64,000 nt of DNA from Paractinoplanes polyasparticus. Lineage in GTDB: Bacteria; Actinomycetota; Actinomycetes; Mycobacteriales; Micromonosporaceae. Positions 49,057 through 58,464 of the stretch are shown here, one piece after another (position 1 is the first letter of the stretch; each line of letters opens with the position of its first letter). Position numbers and translations under genes: made by a program. The notes beneath the pieces are model-generated. The model saw only the letters and a list, made by a program, of their open reading frames with translations. It was not told the origin of the DNA and did not search any database. Location: contig NZ_JAHWFK010000049.1 of assembly GCF_019710575.1 (NCBI RefSeq), positions 1 through 64,000 of the forward strand, given 5' to 3'.

Positions 49057-51628
49057 GGGGCAGGTCGGTCAGGCGTACGCCGGTCGCGTCGCGCACCGCG
49101 TTGGCCAGCGCCGGCGCCACCGGGTTGAACGGGCTCTCGCTCATCGACTTGGCGCCCAGTGGCCCGATGGCGTCGTCGGTGTCCGCGAACAGCACCTCCG
49201 TGTGCGGCACATCGGCGTACGTCGGCAGGTGGTACTGCCGCAGGCCGACTGTCGTGACCTGGCCGTCCGGCCCGATGTCGACATGCTCGGCCAGCGTCGC
49301 GCCCAGCGCCTGGGCCACGCCGCCCTCGATCTGACCCCGGCACTGCAGCGGGTTGATAACCGTGCCCGCGTCGGCGCTGTGCACGCTGCGCAGGATCCGC
49401 AGCTCGCCCGAGTCGGGATCGACCGCGACCCGGAACCACTGCGCGTTGAACGCCACCGACCGTGGACTGCCGCCCCAGTGCCCCTGTGCGGTCAGCGGCC
49501 GACCGGCCCGCGCCGCCAGCTCCTTGAGCACCGTCTCGGTCAGCGCGGCCCCCTTCGCCCCGGCGACCAGGAGCGCGTGCAGGCCGCGGGCGGCGTCCAG
49601 CACCGCCCGGCCCGCCACGACCACGCCGGTCGAGGCGAAGGCGCCGGTGTCGTGCCGCACCAGGTCGGTGTCGGACTGCCGCACGGTGATGCGGTCGGGG
49701 GTGGTGCCGAGCGCGTCGGCCGCGATCTGGGCGTGCACGGTCGTGCTGCCGTTGCCGAACTCGGCCGTGCCGACCGCGATCTCGAAGCCGCCGTCGGGCC
49801 GCAGCGTCGCCGTCGCGTCCGCGTAGTGCCCGCCCGGGGGCCCGGCCGCGATCATGGTGATCGCCATGCCGTCGCCCACCAGCCAGCCCGCCGGCGCCTG
49901 CTCCGCGGGCGACTTCGCGGCCGTACGGATGTGATCGAGGCACTGATCGAGGCCGTACGAGGCGATGGTCAGGTCGTCGACGTGGTCGCCGGGCGCGGTC
50001 AGATCGTCGCCGGGCCCGACGACGTTGCGCTCGCGCAGGTCGATCGGGTCGATCCCGAGCCGGCGGGCCAGCTCGTCGAGCGCCGACTCGACGGCGAACG
50101 ACACCTGCCCGAGGCCGTAGCCGCGGAACGCGCCCGAAGGCACGGTGTTCGTGTAGACGGACCACGCGTCGGTGCGCATGTTGGCGCAGCGGTAGACGGC
50201 GATCGACTCGTGGCAGGCGTGATACATGACGGCGGGCCCGTGGTTGCCGTACGCCCCGGTGTCCGAGACCACGCGAAGTGCGAGCGCCGTGAGCGTGCCG
50301 TCGGCGCGCGCCCCCACCTTGACGGTGACCGTGAACGGATGCCGGGTGGTGGCCGACGTGAACTGCTCGGCCCGCGTGTACTCGTGCCGGACCGGCCGCC
50401 CGAGCCGCAGCACGGCCAGCGCGACCAGATCCTCGACCAGCATCTCCTGTTTGCCGCCGAACCCGCCGCCGACCCGGCCGGCGATCACCCGGACCCTGTC
50501 TTCCGGCAGGTCGTAGAGGACGGCGAGCGCGCGCCGGGTCAGGAACGGGGTCTGCGTGCTGGTGCGGATGACCAGCCGGCCGTCGTCGTCGAGCCAGCCG
50601 ACCGCGCCGTGCGTCTCGAGGCTGGCGTGCTGCACGCGCGGCGTCCGGAACGTCTCCTCGTACACCTCGTCGGCCGCGGCGAAACCGGCCTCGACGTCGC
50701 CCAGTTCGGCGTGCCGTTCGGCGACGACGTTGCCCTCGCTGAGCGGGTGCAGCTGGGGCGCGCCCTCGGCCATCGCCTCGGCCGGGGAGAGGACGGCGGG
50801 CCGCACCTCGTACTCGACGGCCAGCGCCCGGCAGCCCTGTTCGGCGGCGGCCTCGCTGGTGGCGACCACCGCGGCCACCCGCTGACCGGCGAAGCGCACC
50901 ACGTCGTCGAGCACCCGGGTGTCGGCCGGGTCCTCGGTCGGGTGCTCGTGCCGGGCGGTCGAGAACAGCTTGGCCGGCGCGTCGGCGTGGGTCAGCACCA
51001 GCACGACGCCGGGCACGGCCAGGGCGGCCTCGGTGCGGACGGCCAGGATGCGGGCGTGCGGGTGGGGGGAGCGCAGCACCTTGAGGTGCAGCACGCCGGG
51101 GACGTCCAGGTCGAACGTGTAGCGGGCGTGGCCGGTCACCACGTCCGGTCCGGCCGGCGCGCCCAGGTCGGCGCCGACCGCCGCGCCGGGGGCGGGCTCG
51201 GCCACATTGACGCGGCCGGCGAGGGCGTCGGCGACCGCGCGGTAGCCCGTGCACCGGCAGAGGTTGCCCTTGAGGGCGCGCGGCAGGTCGGCGCGCTGGT
51301 CTTCGGTGAGCGCGGCCGTCGTCATGATCAGTCCGGCCGTACAGAAGCCGCACTGGAAGCCCTGGGCGTCGAGGAACGACTGTTGCACCGGGTGCAGGCC
51401 GTCGTCGCCGGCCAGGCCCTCGATCGTGGTGACGCTGCGGCCGGCCGCGCGGAAGGCCGGGTAGACGCAGGAGTGCACCGGCACGCCGTCGACGTGCACG
51501 GTGCACGCGCCGCAGTCGCCGGTGTCGCACCCCTTCTTGACCCCGAAGCAGCCCTGTTCGCGCAGGTAGGTGCGCAGGCACTGGCCGGGCCGGGGCGCGC
51601 CGTCGTGCTCGGCGCCGTTTATGATCAT
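48995..51628 (-). CDS. molybdenum hydroxylase: fused [2Fe-2S] and molybdopterin subunits (xanthine dehydrogenase family)
   Basis: 877 residues. Residues ~1-155 are the iron-sulfur part: Cys motifs CFGVKKGCDTGDCGAC and later Cys, then FQCGFCTAGLIM and NLCRCTGYR. Residues ~165-877 are the Mo-binding subunit: TGHARYTFDLDVPGVLHLKV, VGGGFGGKQEM, SGAFRGYGLGQVSFAVESAL, EFGNGSTTVHAQIAADAL and near the end GAKSMSESPFNPVAPALANA, where the catalytic Glu is kept but the usual GVGE reads SMSE. It hydroxylates a purine or aromatic aldehyde; substrate unresolved. ATG 51628 overlaps the FAD subunit stop. Confidence 0.9.
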   Translation of the reverse strand: MIINGAEHDGAPRPGQCLRTYLREQGCFGVKKGCDTGDCGACTVHVDGVPVHSCVYPAFRAAGRSVTTIEGLAGDDGLHPVQQSFLDAQGFQCGFCTAGLIMTTAALTEDQRADLPRALKGNLCRCTGYRAVADALAGRVNVAEPAPGAAVGADLGAPAGPDVVTGHARYTFDLDVPGVLHLKVLRSPHPHARILAVRTEAALAVPGVVLVLTHADAPAKLFSTARHEHPTEDPADTRVLDDVVRFAGQRVAAVVATSEAAAEQGCRALAVEYEVRPAVLSPAEAMAEGAPQLHPLSEGNVVAERHAELGDVEAGFAAADEVYEETFRTPRVQHASLETHGAVGWLDDDGRLVIRTSTQTPFLTRRALAVLYDLPEDRVRVIAGRVGGGFGGKQEMLVEDLVALAVLRLGRPVRHEYTRAEQFTSATTRHPFTVTVKVGARADGTLTALALRVVSDTGAYGNHGPAVMYHACHESIAVYRCANMRTDAWSVYTNTVPSGAFRGYGLGQVSFAVESALDELARRLGIDPIDLRERNVVGPGDDLTAPGDHVDDLTIASYGLDQCLDHIRTAAKSPAEQAPAGWLVGDGMAITMIAAGPPGGHYADATATLRPDGGFEIAVGTAEFGNGSTTVHAQIAADALGTTPDRITVRQSDTDLVRHDTGAFASTGVVVAGRAVLDAARGLHALLVAGAKGAALTETVLKELAARAGRPLTAQGHWGGSPRSVAFNAQWFRVAVDPDSGELRILRSVHSADAGTVINPLQCRGQIEGGVAQALGATLAEHVDIGPDGQVTTVGLRQYHLPTYADVPHTEVLFADTDDAIGPLGAKSMSESPFNPVAPALANAVRDATGVRLTDLPLTRDRIWWALRASGSAAESS

Positions 51629-52407
51629 GGTGCCAGCTCCGCGCGCACCTGCTCGGCGTAGAGCCGGGTCAGATGCCGCCGCCACGCCGGCAGCCCGTGC
51701 ACGTCGTCGACGTAGGCGTCGTCCGGGATCCGCTCGGCCAGCGCCACCTGCACCAGCTCGGCCCCGGGGCGCTCGGCGAAGGTCAGCACGTACGGGCGCC
51801 TGGTCGCCGCGGTCACCGTGACGACGAGCCCGTCGTCGGCGGTCACCCGCCCGATCACCAGCACCCCGGAGCGGCCGTGGGCATGCAGAGAGCCTTGCCG
51901 GTACGCGGTGCGGGAGCGCAACGACCCGGCCGGGAGCAGCATCGAGCGCAGCAACTCGCCCTCGTCCAGCACGGTCGCGCCCTCGCCGGTCACGAAGTCG
52001 GCCACCTTCACCGTGCGGTCGCCCTCGGGCCCCTGCAGCAGCACGGTGCCGTCGAGGGCGGCCCCCAGCGCGATCATCGGCCCGGCCGGCAGCGCGGCAC
52101 ACAGGTTGCCGCCGACGGTGGCCACGTTCCAGATCTTGAAGGAGGCCAGGAACGCGTGGCAGCACTTCTCGGCGATGTCGTTGCCGCTGGCGGCGAGCTC
52201 GGCGATGGTACAGGTGGCGGCGACCTCCAAGCCGTCGTCATGCCAGGTCAGGGCGGCCCAGCCCGCGGTCGTCAGGTCGAGCAGCCGCGTCACATGGGGG
52301 CGCGGCTCGCCGAACAGGGCCGTGCCGCCGCCCAGCCACGCGTCGCCCGGCCGCCACTGGCCCACCTGAGCTGGGCTGATCACTTCGGCCACGGTGTTCA
52401 GGTCCAC
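51625..52407 (-). CDS. FAD-binding subunit of molybdenum hydroxylase
   Basis: 260 residues, shorter than the usual ~290. FAD_binding_5: RPGDAWLGGGTALFGEPRPH (pyrophosphate loop AGGT-like), ATCTIAELAAS, the second loop NVATVGGNLCAALPAGPM, and the C-terminal CO-dehydrogenase flavoprotein domain from ~165. Passes electrons from the Mo/Fe-S partner to an acceptor. First gene of the two-gene operon; no XdhC maturation factor or Mo-cofactor gene is visible nearby. Confidence 0.9.
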   Translation of the reverse strand: MDLNTVAEVISPAQVGQWRPGDAWLGGGTALFGEPRPHVTRLLDLTTAGWAALTWHDDGLEVAATCTIAELAASGNDIAEKCCHAFLASFKIWNVATVGGNLCAALPAGPMIALGAALDGTVLLQGPEGDRTVKVADFVTGEGATVLDEGELLRSMLLPAGSLRSRTAYRQGSLHAHGRSGVLVIGRVTADDGLVVTVTAATRRPYVLTFAERPGAELVQVALAERIPDDAYVDDVHGLPAWRRHLTRLYAEQVRAELAP

Positions 52408-52436
52408 GTCCGTACGTTACGCGCGTCGTGTTTCGG

Positions 52437-53867
52437 CTACCTGACGATCGATGTCGTTGCTGCGACGGTCGCCGCCCACAGCAGGAAGAGCGCGGCCGGC
52501 CGGCGCGGCGCGTCGATCCACGGCGGAGGCGGCAGCGGGCTGATCTCGAGGGCGCGGATGCGGGTGTCGCGCAGGGCCGCCACCAGCTGATCGGCCGTGC
52601 GCTGGTGGGAGCGTGACGGCCACGGCGCCGGCACGGGCACGTTGAGCACGGCCTCGCCCGCGGTCAGCACCACGGTCCCCTCGTCGTCGTGCACGATCGC
52701 GCTGTCGGTCGCCCACGGCTGCCGGGTCCGCTCGCGGAAGCCGACCGACGCCACGCCGCCCACGTGCCAGCGCAGCCGGGGCCGCAGCTGAGAGCGCCAC
52801 GCGTACTCGTAGCCGGCCGCGGCGGCCAGGGCGGCCACGACGATCAGCGTGGTGCGGGGGAGCCCGGCGAACCGGCACAGCTCGGCCGCGGCCAGCGCCG
52901 CGCCCAGACCGATGGCGACGGTGGCCGTCCACGCCCGGCGCGGCGAGATGCGGTGCTCGCGGGGCTGGAAGGCGTCCGCGTCGCGGTCGGCCGGGCGCAG
53001 CGCGTCCGGGTCGACCAGTTGCTCCTCGTCGTCCTCGATCTCGCGCGGCAGGCCCTCGACCACGTCGTACGGCACCTCGATGACCGGGCCGACCGGGCCC
53101 ACCGGCACGTGCAGCCGCTCGCCGACCTCGAGCGCGCACCACGAGCCCTCGCGCGGGTCGCCGTAGAGCACCGCGGCCTCGGTGTGGACGTCGTCCTCGT
53201 CGTGCCGCGGTTCCGGTTCGGCCACGTCGAAGGCGAACTCGCGGGCCGTGCTCCCGTCCTCGGACGGGAGCAGCACGTGCACGTAGCCCTCCTGCTCGAC
53301 AGCTCGCACCGCGTGCACGGGCTGCGGCACCGTGAACAGGCGGCGCAGCGCGGCCTGGGCCCGGACGGCCCGGGTCAGCAGCGCGCACCCGAGGCCGAAG
53401 GCGGCGACGGTGACGGCCAGCCAGGGCACCGCGGCGTCGTCGACACCCACCCACACCACCCCGGCCGCCGAGGCGACCAGCAGCACGAAGCCGCCGACCT
53501 CAGCCGGGGCGGCGACGTGGGGAAGGGCGTACGGGGGTGGCGGGCGCCGGTGCGGGACGGGCAGCGGGGCCGGGGCAGCGTCGAGGCGGGCGACCAGGAC
53601 GGCGACCGCCGCGTACACCCAGACGGCGAGGACGGCGGGGAAGCCGGTCGCGAGCGGGGTCCACAGCACCGCGCCGAGGATCGCGGCCCAGGCCGCTGCG
53701 CCCCGCTGGGCGTACACCATGGCCGCGGGCGCCAGAAGAACGCCCAGCCCGACCCAGCGCGCGGCCGGCGCTGGGTCGGACGGGCCGCCGAACAGCCCGA
53801 AGACCAGCAGAAAGGTCACCAGGCCGGCGACCGGCACCATCGATTCCGCGCGTAGCAGGGGACGCAT
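52437..53867 (-). CDS. multi-pass membrane protein of unknown function
   Basis: 476 residues. Two clusters of hydrophobic segments: four or five in residues 1-165 and two at ~310-350. A long acidic, cytosol-type domain lies between (QEGYVHVLLPSEDGSTAREF; RHDEDDVHTEAAVLYGDPREGSWCALEVGERLHVPVGPVG). The late part includes RTRQPWATDSAIVHDDEGTV and a final membrane segment. I do not recognise the family. Codon use is normal. It stands between the hydroxylase operon and the secreted lectin gene on the same strand. Confidence 0.7.
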   Translation of the reverse strand: MRPLLRAESMVPVAGLVTFLLVFGLFGGPSDPAPAARWVGLGVLLAPAAMVYAQRGAAAWAAILGAVLWTPLATGFPAVLAVWVYAAVAVLVARLDAAPAPLPVPHRRPPPPYALPHVAAPAEVGGFVLLVASAAGVVWVGVDDAAVPWLAVTVAAFGLGCALLTRAVRAQAALRRLFTVPQPVHAVRAVEQEGYVHVLLPSEDGSTAREFAFDVAEPEPRHDEDDVHTEAAVLYGDPREGSWCALEVGERLHVPVGPVGPVIEVPYDVVEGLPREIEDDEEQLVDPDALRPADRDADAFQPREHRISPRRAWTATVAIGLGAALAAAELCRFAGLPRTTLIVVAALAAAAGYEYAWRSQLRPRLRWHVGGVASVGFRERTRQPWATDSAIVHDDEGTVVLTAGEAVLNVPVPAPWPSRSHQRTADQLVAALRDTRIRALEISPLPPPPWIDAPRRPAALFLLWAATVAATTSIVR

Positions 53868-53914
53868 GTCCTCATGGTCATCGACGGTGCCGGACCGCGG
53901 AGCGGGTTTGCCGG

Positions 53915-56080
53915 TTACGGGCCGCTGACGAGCGGGGCCATCTGCCGGGCGCTGTTCACGGTCGGCCCGGTGCTGTTGATGATGTTCGTGATCGTGCCGG
54001 TGCCGCCGAGCGAGACCGTCACCATGTCACGGAAGCGCACGCCCGGCTTCACCGGCACCTCGAACGCCCGCGCCGCCACGACCGACGGGTTGACGTTGAA
54101 GAAGCAGTAGCTGCCCAGCCCCCACGCCTCGTGCGTGTTCACCGAGTCGGCGACCTTGTAGGCGGCCCAGCCCCGGGTGGAGCCGTTCATCCAGGCGGCC
54201 TGGTTCGGCGGGTCGTACGGCATCTCGTTCTGATAGAAGTACGTCCGCCCGCCGTTGCCGTTCCAGATCGTCTGGTACTGCTGGTAGTGCTCGACGAACA
54301 GGCCGTACATCGTCACGTCGTCGCCGTTGACGATCAGCCCGTTGCGGCCGGTGTTGACGTTCCAGCCCACCGTGCCGTTGTTGCCGTGGTCGGCCCGCCA
54401 GATCCAGGCGTGGTCGCCGATCACGTTGTCGCTGTTCACCTCGACGCTGACCGTGGCCTTGCCGGCGATCGAGCCGCCGACCCGCACGAACACGTCACTC
54501 AGCACGGTCGGGTTGGCCGCGTGCGAGGCCGACGATCCGGCCGGTCCCACCTGCAGCAGAGTGTTCGAGTTGGTCGTACCCGCGTCGAAGAGCACCCCGG
54601 CCAGCCGGACCCCGTCGACGTCGGCGATCTGCATCGCGTTCACGCCGCCCGTCGGCACGAAGGTGGCCAGGCCCAGACCCAGGATCACCGTGTTGGCCCG
54701 GGTGACGTTCAGCGTCTGGTTGAGGTTGTAGACACCGGGGGTGACCAGCAGGTTCTTGCCGGACGCGAGGGCCGCGTTGATCGTCGTGGCGGTGTCACCG
54801 GGCTTGACGACGTAGAACGTGCTGATCGGCAGGCTCGCCCCGGCCGGGTTGCCGTTGGCCCAGGTGGTGCCGCTCGCGTTGCTGCGCAGGGCGGGCACGA
54901 AGACCTGGTAGGCGCCGGCCTGGTCGACGTACAGGTAGGGCTTCTCGGCGACGATCGGCGACGAGCCGATCGTCGTGAAGGGCGGGTTGGGGAAGCTCTG
55001 GGCCGGCGCGCCGGGCGAGCCGACGAAGACCTGGTTCCAGTTCGATCCGCTCCAGCTGCCCATCTGCGTGTTGCGGGTGAGGAACTGCTGCTGGGTGCCG
55101 GACTGGATCTGCCCGTCGATCCGCGAGTCGGCGATGAACCCGCCGGACGACCAGCCCCCGTCGGAGAGAGCCAGGTTCCCGCGTACGTGCATCCGGCGGT
55201 ACGGCGCGGCCTGCGACACCGCCCAGCGGTCCAGCCCGTCCGGCGGGGTCACACTGAGCCCCTCGGCCGACCGCCAGAAGTTCTGGGTGGCGTTCTGCGA
55301 TCCGTCGTGCCACCAGTCGGCCTCGGCGTGCACGTGCCCGTTGATGTTGACCTGATCGGGATTGAGGCCGAGACCGGCGACCTGGGTGAAGAAGCCGACG
55401 TTGACGTCGTTGGTGTAGTTGCCCGGCTTGAACAGCAGCGCGTACCGCTGCGTCCCGAACTGGTTCTCGACCTGCTGGTTGAAGACGGTGTTGAGCCGGT
55501 TCTGGATGGTCGCGGACGACATCGACGGGTCGAAGACCGTCACGTTGGGCCCGAGGTCGGGGTTGCCGGGGTTCGGCGGCACGGTCGTCGGCGGAGGGGT
55601 TCCGGTCCCGCTCATGGTCCACTTCTGGTTGGCGCCGCCGCCGCACGTCCACAGCTGCAACTTCGCGCCGTCGGCCAGGTTGTTGTTCGTGATGTCGAGG
55701 CACTTGCCGGCCTTGACGTTGACCAGGTCCCGGGCCGCGTTGAGGGTCCACTGCTGGCTGGTCAGCCCGCTGAAGCAGTCCCACAGGTGCACGACCGCGC
55801 CGTCGGTGGTGGCGCCGTTGGCCACGTCGAGGCACTTGCCGAGGCCGCGCAGCGAGCCGTCGTCGCCGAGCGTCCAGGTCTGGTTGGCGCCGGGGGAGCA
55901 CGTCCACATCTGGGGCTGGTTGCCGTTGGCCGTGCTGCCGTTCGTCACGTCCAGGCACTTGCCGTTGGCCGCGCTGGTGATCGTGCCGGTCGTCGCCGCT
56001 TCCGCCGCGGTGACGCCGATGATCCCCACGGCGGTGGTGGCCAGGCCGACGATGGCGGCGGCCAGGATTCTTCGCTTCAT
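53915..56080 (-). CDS. secreted ricin-type lectin + right-handed beta-helix carbohydrate-active protein
   Basis: 721 residues. Signal peptide (ILAAAIVGLATTAVGIIGV), a ricin-B (RICIN) domain ~35-160 with three QxW-type repeats (QMWTC, QTWTL, QQWTL, QKWTM), a Pro/Thr linker, then a ~530-residue domain with pectate-lyase/GH55-like beta-helix features (NTVILGLGLATFVPTGG; GVRLAGVLFDAG; DHAWIWRADHGNNGTVGWNV). Such proteins are often mis-named adenylyl cyclase or coagulation factor 5/8 proteins. Lies 11 bp after the lyase gene, likely one secreted polysaccharide-degrading unit. Catalytic residues cannot be assigned. Confidence 0.85.
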   Translation of the reverse strand: MKRRILAAAIVGLATTAVGIIGVTAAEAATTGTITSAANGKCLDVTNGSTANGNQPQMWTCSPGANQTWTLGDDGSLRGLGKCLDVANGATTDGAVVHLWDCFSGLTSQQWTLNAARDLVNVKAGKCLDITNNNLADGAKLQLWTCGGGANQKWTMSGTGTPPPTTVPPNPGNPDLGPNVTVFDPSMSSATIQNRLNTVFNQQVENQFGTQRYALLFKPGNYTNDVNVGFFTQVAGLGLNPDQVNINGHVHAEADWWHDGSQNATQNFWRSAEGLSVTPPDGLDRWAVSQAAPYRRMHVRGNLALSDGGWSSGGFIADSRIDGQIQSGTQQQFLTRNTQMGSWSGSNWNQVFVGSPGAPAQSFPNPPFTTIGSSPIVAEKPYLYVDQAGAYQVFVPALRSNASGTTWANGNPAGASLPISTFYVVKPGDTATTINAALASGKNLLVTPGVYNLNQTLNVTRANTVILGLGLATFVPTGGVNAMQIADVDGVRLAGVLFDAGTTNSNTLLQVGPAGSSASHAANPTVLSDVFVRVGGSIAGKATVSVEVNSDNVIGDHAWIWRADHGNNGTVGWNVNTGRNGLIVNGDDVTMYGLFVEHYQQYQTIWNGNGGRTYFYQNEMPYDPPNQAAWMNGSTRGWAAYKVADSVNTHEAWGLGSYCFFNVNPSVVAARAFEVPVKPGVRFRDMVTVSLGGTGTITNIINSTGPTVNSARQMAPLVSGP

Positions 56081-56091
56081 GTTTCCTCGCC

Positions 56092-57345
56092 TCAGGCCGG
56101 GTTGTTCGCGTGGGTGAGCGTCTCCCAGGCGACGAACAGGTTGTTCGTCCCCTGCGGGCGGCGCGACTCGGTGTAGGTGCGGCTGTTGGTCATCCCGATG
56201 CCGAGCCGGTTGGCGAGCGCGTTGTACGCCACCTCGCTCACCGGTCCGAGCCCCTTGACCACGGATCCGCCGCAGATGTTCGAAGGGATCGCCGTGCCGT
56301 TCTCGAACTTGGTGTGGAAGCCCAGCCCGTGCCGCATCCGCTCGGAAAGCGACGGCCACAGGTCGACGCCCTGGATGCGGGTGGTCTCGGCCACGTGGCT
56401 GATCGCGGAGAGTCCGTAGCCGGTGTGCACGAAGTCGCGGCACGTCTCCTGGGACAGGCCGTCGACGAACGTGCTCTGGCCCTGCCAGTAGCTGATCAGC
56501 TCGGCCCGGGTGTCCACGCTGCCGACCGGCGGGTACCTGGGCTGGCTGCCGTCGGCCGCGATGTAGACGTACGCCGCCGCGCGCGCCTGGAAGCGGCCGA
56601 TGGCCCGGTCGTAACTGGCCTTGTCGTCGAGGTGGACGGCGATGCCGACAGCCGCCTCCATCATCGACAGCTCCCAGTTGCCGTTGCTGCTGCTGCCGGC
56701 GATGACGACGGGCAGATAGACGGTGCGCAGCATGGTGGCGAACCGGGCCTGGTTGGGCCAGGCGCCGTACGCGTGCTTGATGATCTCGGCCGCGCGCGGC
56801 CACACCGAGCCGGCCCAGCCGGTCTGCAGCGGGGCGTTGCTGTTGGTGTGCGACCGGATGGTGGCCGACCAGGCGTCCATCAACGCGATCGACTTCTGGG
56901 CATAGGCCGCGTTGCCCGTGAAATACCACATCAGAGCGTCCGTGTACGCGGCGATTGCGTCCTCGCGCTCGTCGGTGCACCCGTTGTTCGGGTTGGAGTA
57001 GGAGCCGCACTCGACCGTGGCCCGTGGGGCGGGCGTACGGGAGAGGGACGCGTACCGGCTGGCCGCCATCTGGTTGTACGCGGCCGTCCAGGGCTGCGCG
57101 CCTTCGCTGATCTTGGTCTTGACGAAGTCGAGCTGACCGCGGCTGACCAGGACGCCGGGATGGGTGAACGTGGCGGGGGCGGCGTGGGTGGAGGCTCCGT
57201 CGGCGGCGGTTCTTGCGGCGGCGGTTCTGGCGGCAGCGTTGGCGGCCGCTTCGGTGGCGGCGTCGGCAGTGGCCAGGCGTACGCCGAGGGTGGCGGTCGC
57301 CGCGGTCAGTGCCGTGAACGCGGCCAGGAGTGCGCGTCTGCGCAT
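56092..57345 (-). CDS. secreted alginate lyase-family (alpha/alpha-toroid) protein
   Basis: 417 residues. Signal peptide MRRRALLAAFTALTAATATL, an Ala-rich linker, then HPGVLVSRGQLDFVKTKISE, the typical start of the actinobacterial alginate-lyase (PL5-like) domain. Further motifs: ECGSYSNPNNGCTDEREDA, ALMWYFTGNAAYAQKSIALM, GNWELSMMEAAVGIAVHLDD (NWxxS-type), and YGLSAISHVAETTRIQGVDL. It should cleave uronic-acid polysaccharide outside the cell. GGGAG lies before ATG 57345. The true substrate could be another uronan. Confidence 0.88.
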   Translation of the reverse strand: MRRRALLAAFTALTAATATLGVRLATADAATEAAANAAARTAAARTAADGASTHAAPATFTHPGVLVSRGQLDFVKTKISEGAQPWTAAYNQMAASRYASLSRTPAPRATVECGSYSNPNNGCTDEREDAIAAYTDALMWYFTGNAAYAQKSIALMDAWSATIRSHTNSNAPLQTGWAGSVWPRAAEIIKHAYGAWPNQARFATMLRTVYLPVVIAGSSSNGNWELSMMEAAVGIAVHLDDKASYDRAIGRFQARAAAYVYIAADGSQPRYPPVGSVDTRAELISYWQGQSTFVDGLSQETCRDFVHTGYGLSAISHVAETTRIQGVDLWPSLSERMRHGLGFHTKFENGTAIPSNICGGSVVKGLGPVSEVAYNALANRLGIGMTNSRTYTESRRPQGTNNLFVAWETLTHANNPA

Positions 57346-57465
57346 GGGGATCTCCCGGGGTGGGGATGGGGAACCGGAAAGGTAGTTAACAGTTCCCACC
57401 CCGGGAGATCCTGGTCAAGAAGATATCGACCGACTTAAGTGTCTCTTAAGGATTTCTTTTACGGC

Positions 57466-58347
57466 TTACTTGAAGTAGTGACCGACCGCGAGATCGTCGA
57501 TCAGCGTCGGACCGACGGGCCTCCACCCCAGGCGTTCGCGGGTCAGCGCGTTCGAGGCCGGGCTGTCGGACGCGAACATCGGCCCGATCCAGCCCAGGTC
57601 CTCCGGGGTGGCCGGCGCCGCGGGCACACCCAGGCCGCGTCCGATCGCCTCGGCGATCTCGCGCCCGGTGACGGCCTCCTCGGCCACGGCGTGCAGGATC
57701 ACCGGTTCGGCCGTCGCCTGCTCGACGGCCAGCCGGAACAGGGTGGCCGCGTCGTCCCGGTGCACAGCCGTCCAGCGGTTCTCCCCGGCGCCGATGTAGC
57801 CGGCCGAGCCGCGCTCGCGGGCGAACTTGATCAGGGCGGGGACGAAGCCCTGATCGCCCTCGCCGTGCACGGTCGGGGCCAGGCGCACGACGATCGGCTT
57901 CACCTGCCGGTCGGCCAGAGCCAGAGCGGCAGCGGCCGACTGCTGACGCGGGTGGGCGGTGGCCGGGTCGGCGATGTCGCGCTCGGTGGCAACGCGCCCC
58001 GGAACCAGGCCGAGCGTGCCCGAGGCGATCGCGAACGGCCGCCCGCTGCCCGCCAGGGCGTCACCGATCGCGTCGATGGCAGCGCGGTCCTTGCGCAGCG
58101 ACTCGTCGAACGCGCCGAAGTCGTGCACGAAGGCCAGATGGATGACGGCGTCGCTGTTACGTGCGCCCTCCTGCAGGACGTCGAGCGTGTCGAGGTCGCC
58201 CCGCAGAACCTGGGCCCCCGCCGCGGCGACGCGCCGGGCCGAGTCGTCCGAGCGGGCCAGGCCGATGACCTCGTGGCCGTTCTTCAGTAGTTCCGGAACG
58301 ACGGCAGAGCCGATCCACCCGGAAGCGCCGGTGACGAATATGCGCAT
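57466..58347 (-). CDS. NAD(P)-dependent extended SDR epimerase/reductase
   Basis: 293 residues. Cofactor loop VTGASGWIGSAVVPELLKNG, LARSDDSARRVAAAGAQVLR, GDLDTLDVL, then AVIHLAFVHDF. The catalytic Tyr of YxxxK is not seen: the region reads AHPRQQSAAAALAL, so it belongs to the atypical SDR group acting as isomerase or reductase. GAAGG precedes the ATG. Divergent from a TetR gene with three shared operators, so its substrate probably resembles the TetR ligand. Confidence 0.87.
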   Translation of the reverse strand: MRIFVTGASGWIGSAVVPELLKNGHEVIGLARSDDSARRVAAAGAQVLRGDLDTLDVLQEGARNSDAVIHLAFVHDFGAFDESLRKDRAAIDAIGDALAGSGRPFAIASGTLGLVPGRVATERDIADPATAHPRQQSAAAALALADRQVKPIVVRLAPTVHGEGDQGFVPALIKFARERGSAGYIGAGENRWTAVHRDDAATLFRLAVEQATAEPVILHAVAEEAVTGREIAEAIGRGLGVPAAPATPEDLGWIGPMFASDSPASNALTRERLGWRPVGPTLIDDLAVGHYFK

Positions 58348-58365
58348 GACAGGCCTTCTTTCGCT

Positions 58366-58450
58366 TGATGTCAGTCGCTGTCATGAACCTAGCACGCTGA
58401 TGTCAGCCGCTGTCATCAAGTTAGCCGAGTGATGTCAGGAACTGTCTTCG
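58366..58450. promoter_or_regulatory. three TetR-type operators at exact 32-bp spacing
   Basis: Sites start at 58366, 58398 and 58430. The best, 58398-58418, is TGATGTCAGC-C-GCTGTCATCA, a near-perfect 21-bp palindrome (one mismatch pair). Site 1 differs at a few positions. Site 3 keeps TGATGTCAG and CTGTC and covers the region just before the TetR start. The 32-bp step is three helical turns, so dimers bind one face. They lie between the divergent epimerase and TetR genes. Confidence 0.82.
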
Positions 58451-58464
58451 CCTACGATGGGAGC

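Noticed and set aside
51629..52165. N-terminal extension of the molybdenum hydroxylase
   Set aside because: This stretch is the FAD subunit gene in another frame; the conserved MIINGAEHDG start lies at 51628.
56081..57010. 310-codon upstream extension of the lectin/beta-helix gene
   Set aside because: It is antisense-free but out of frame with the lyase gene that clearly occupies the region; a signal peptide starts at 56080.
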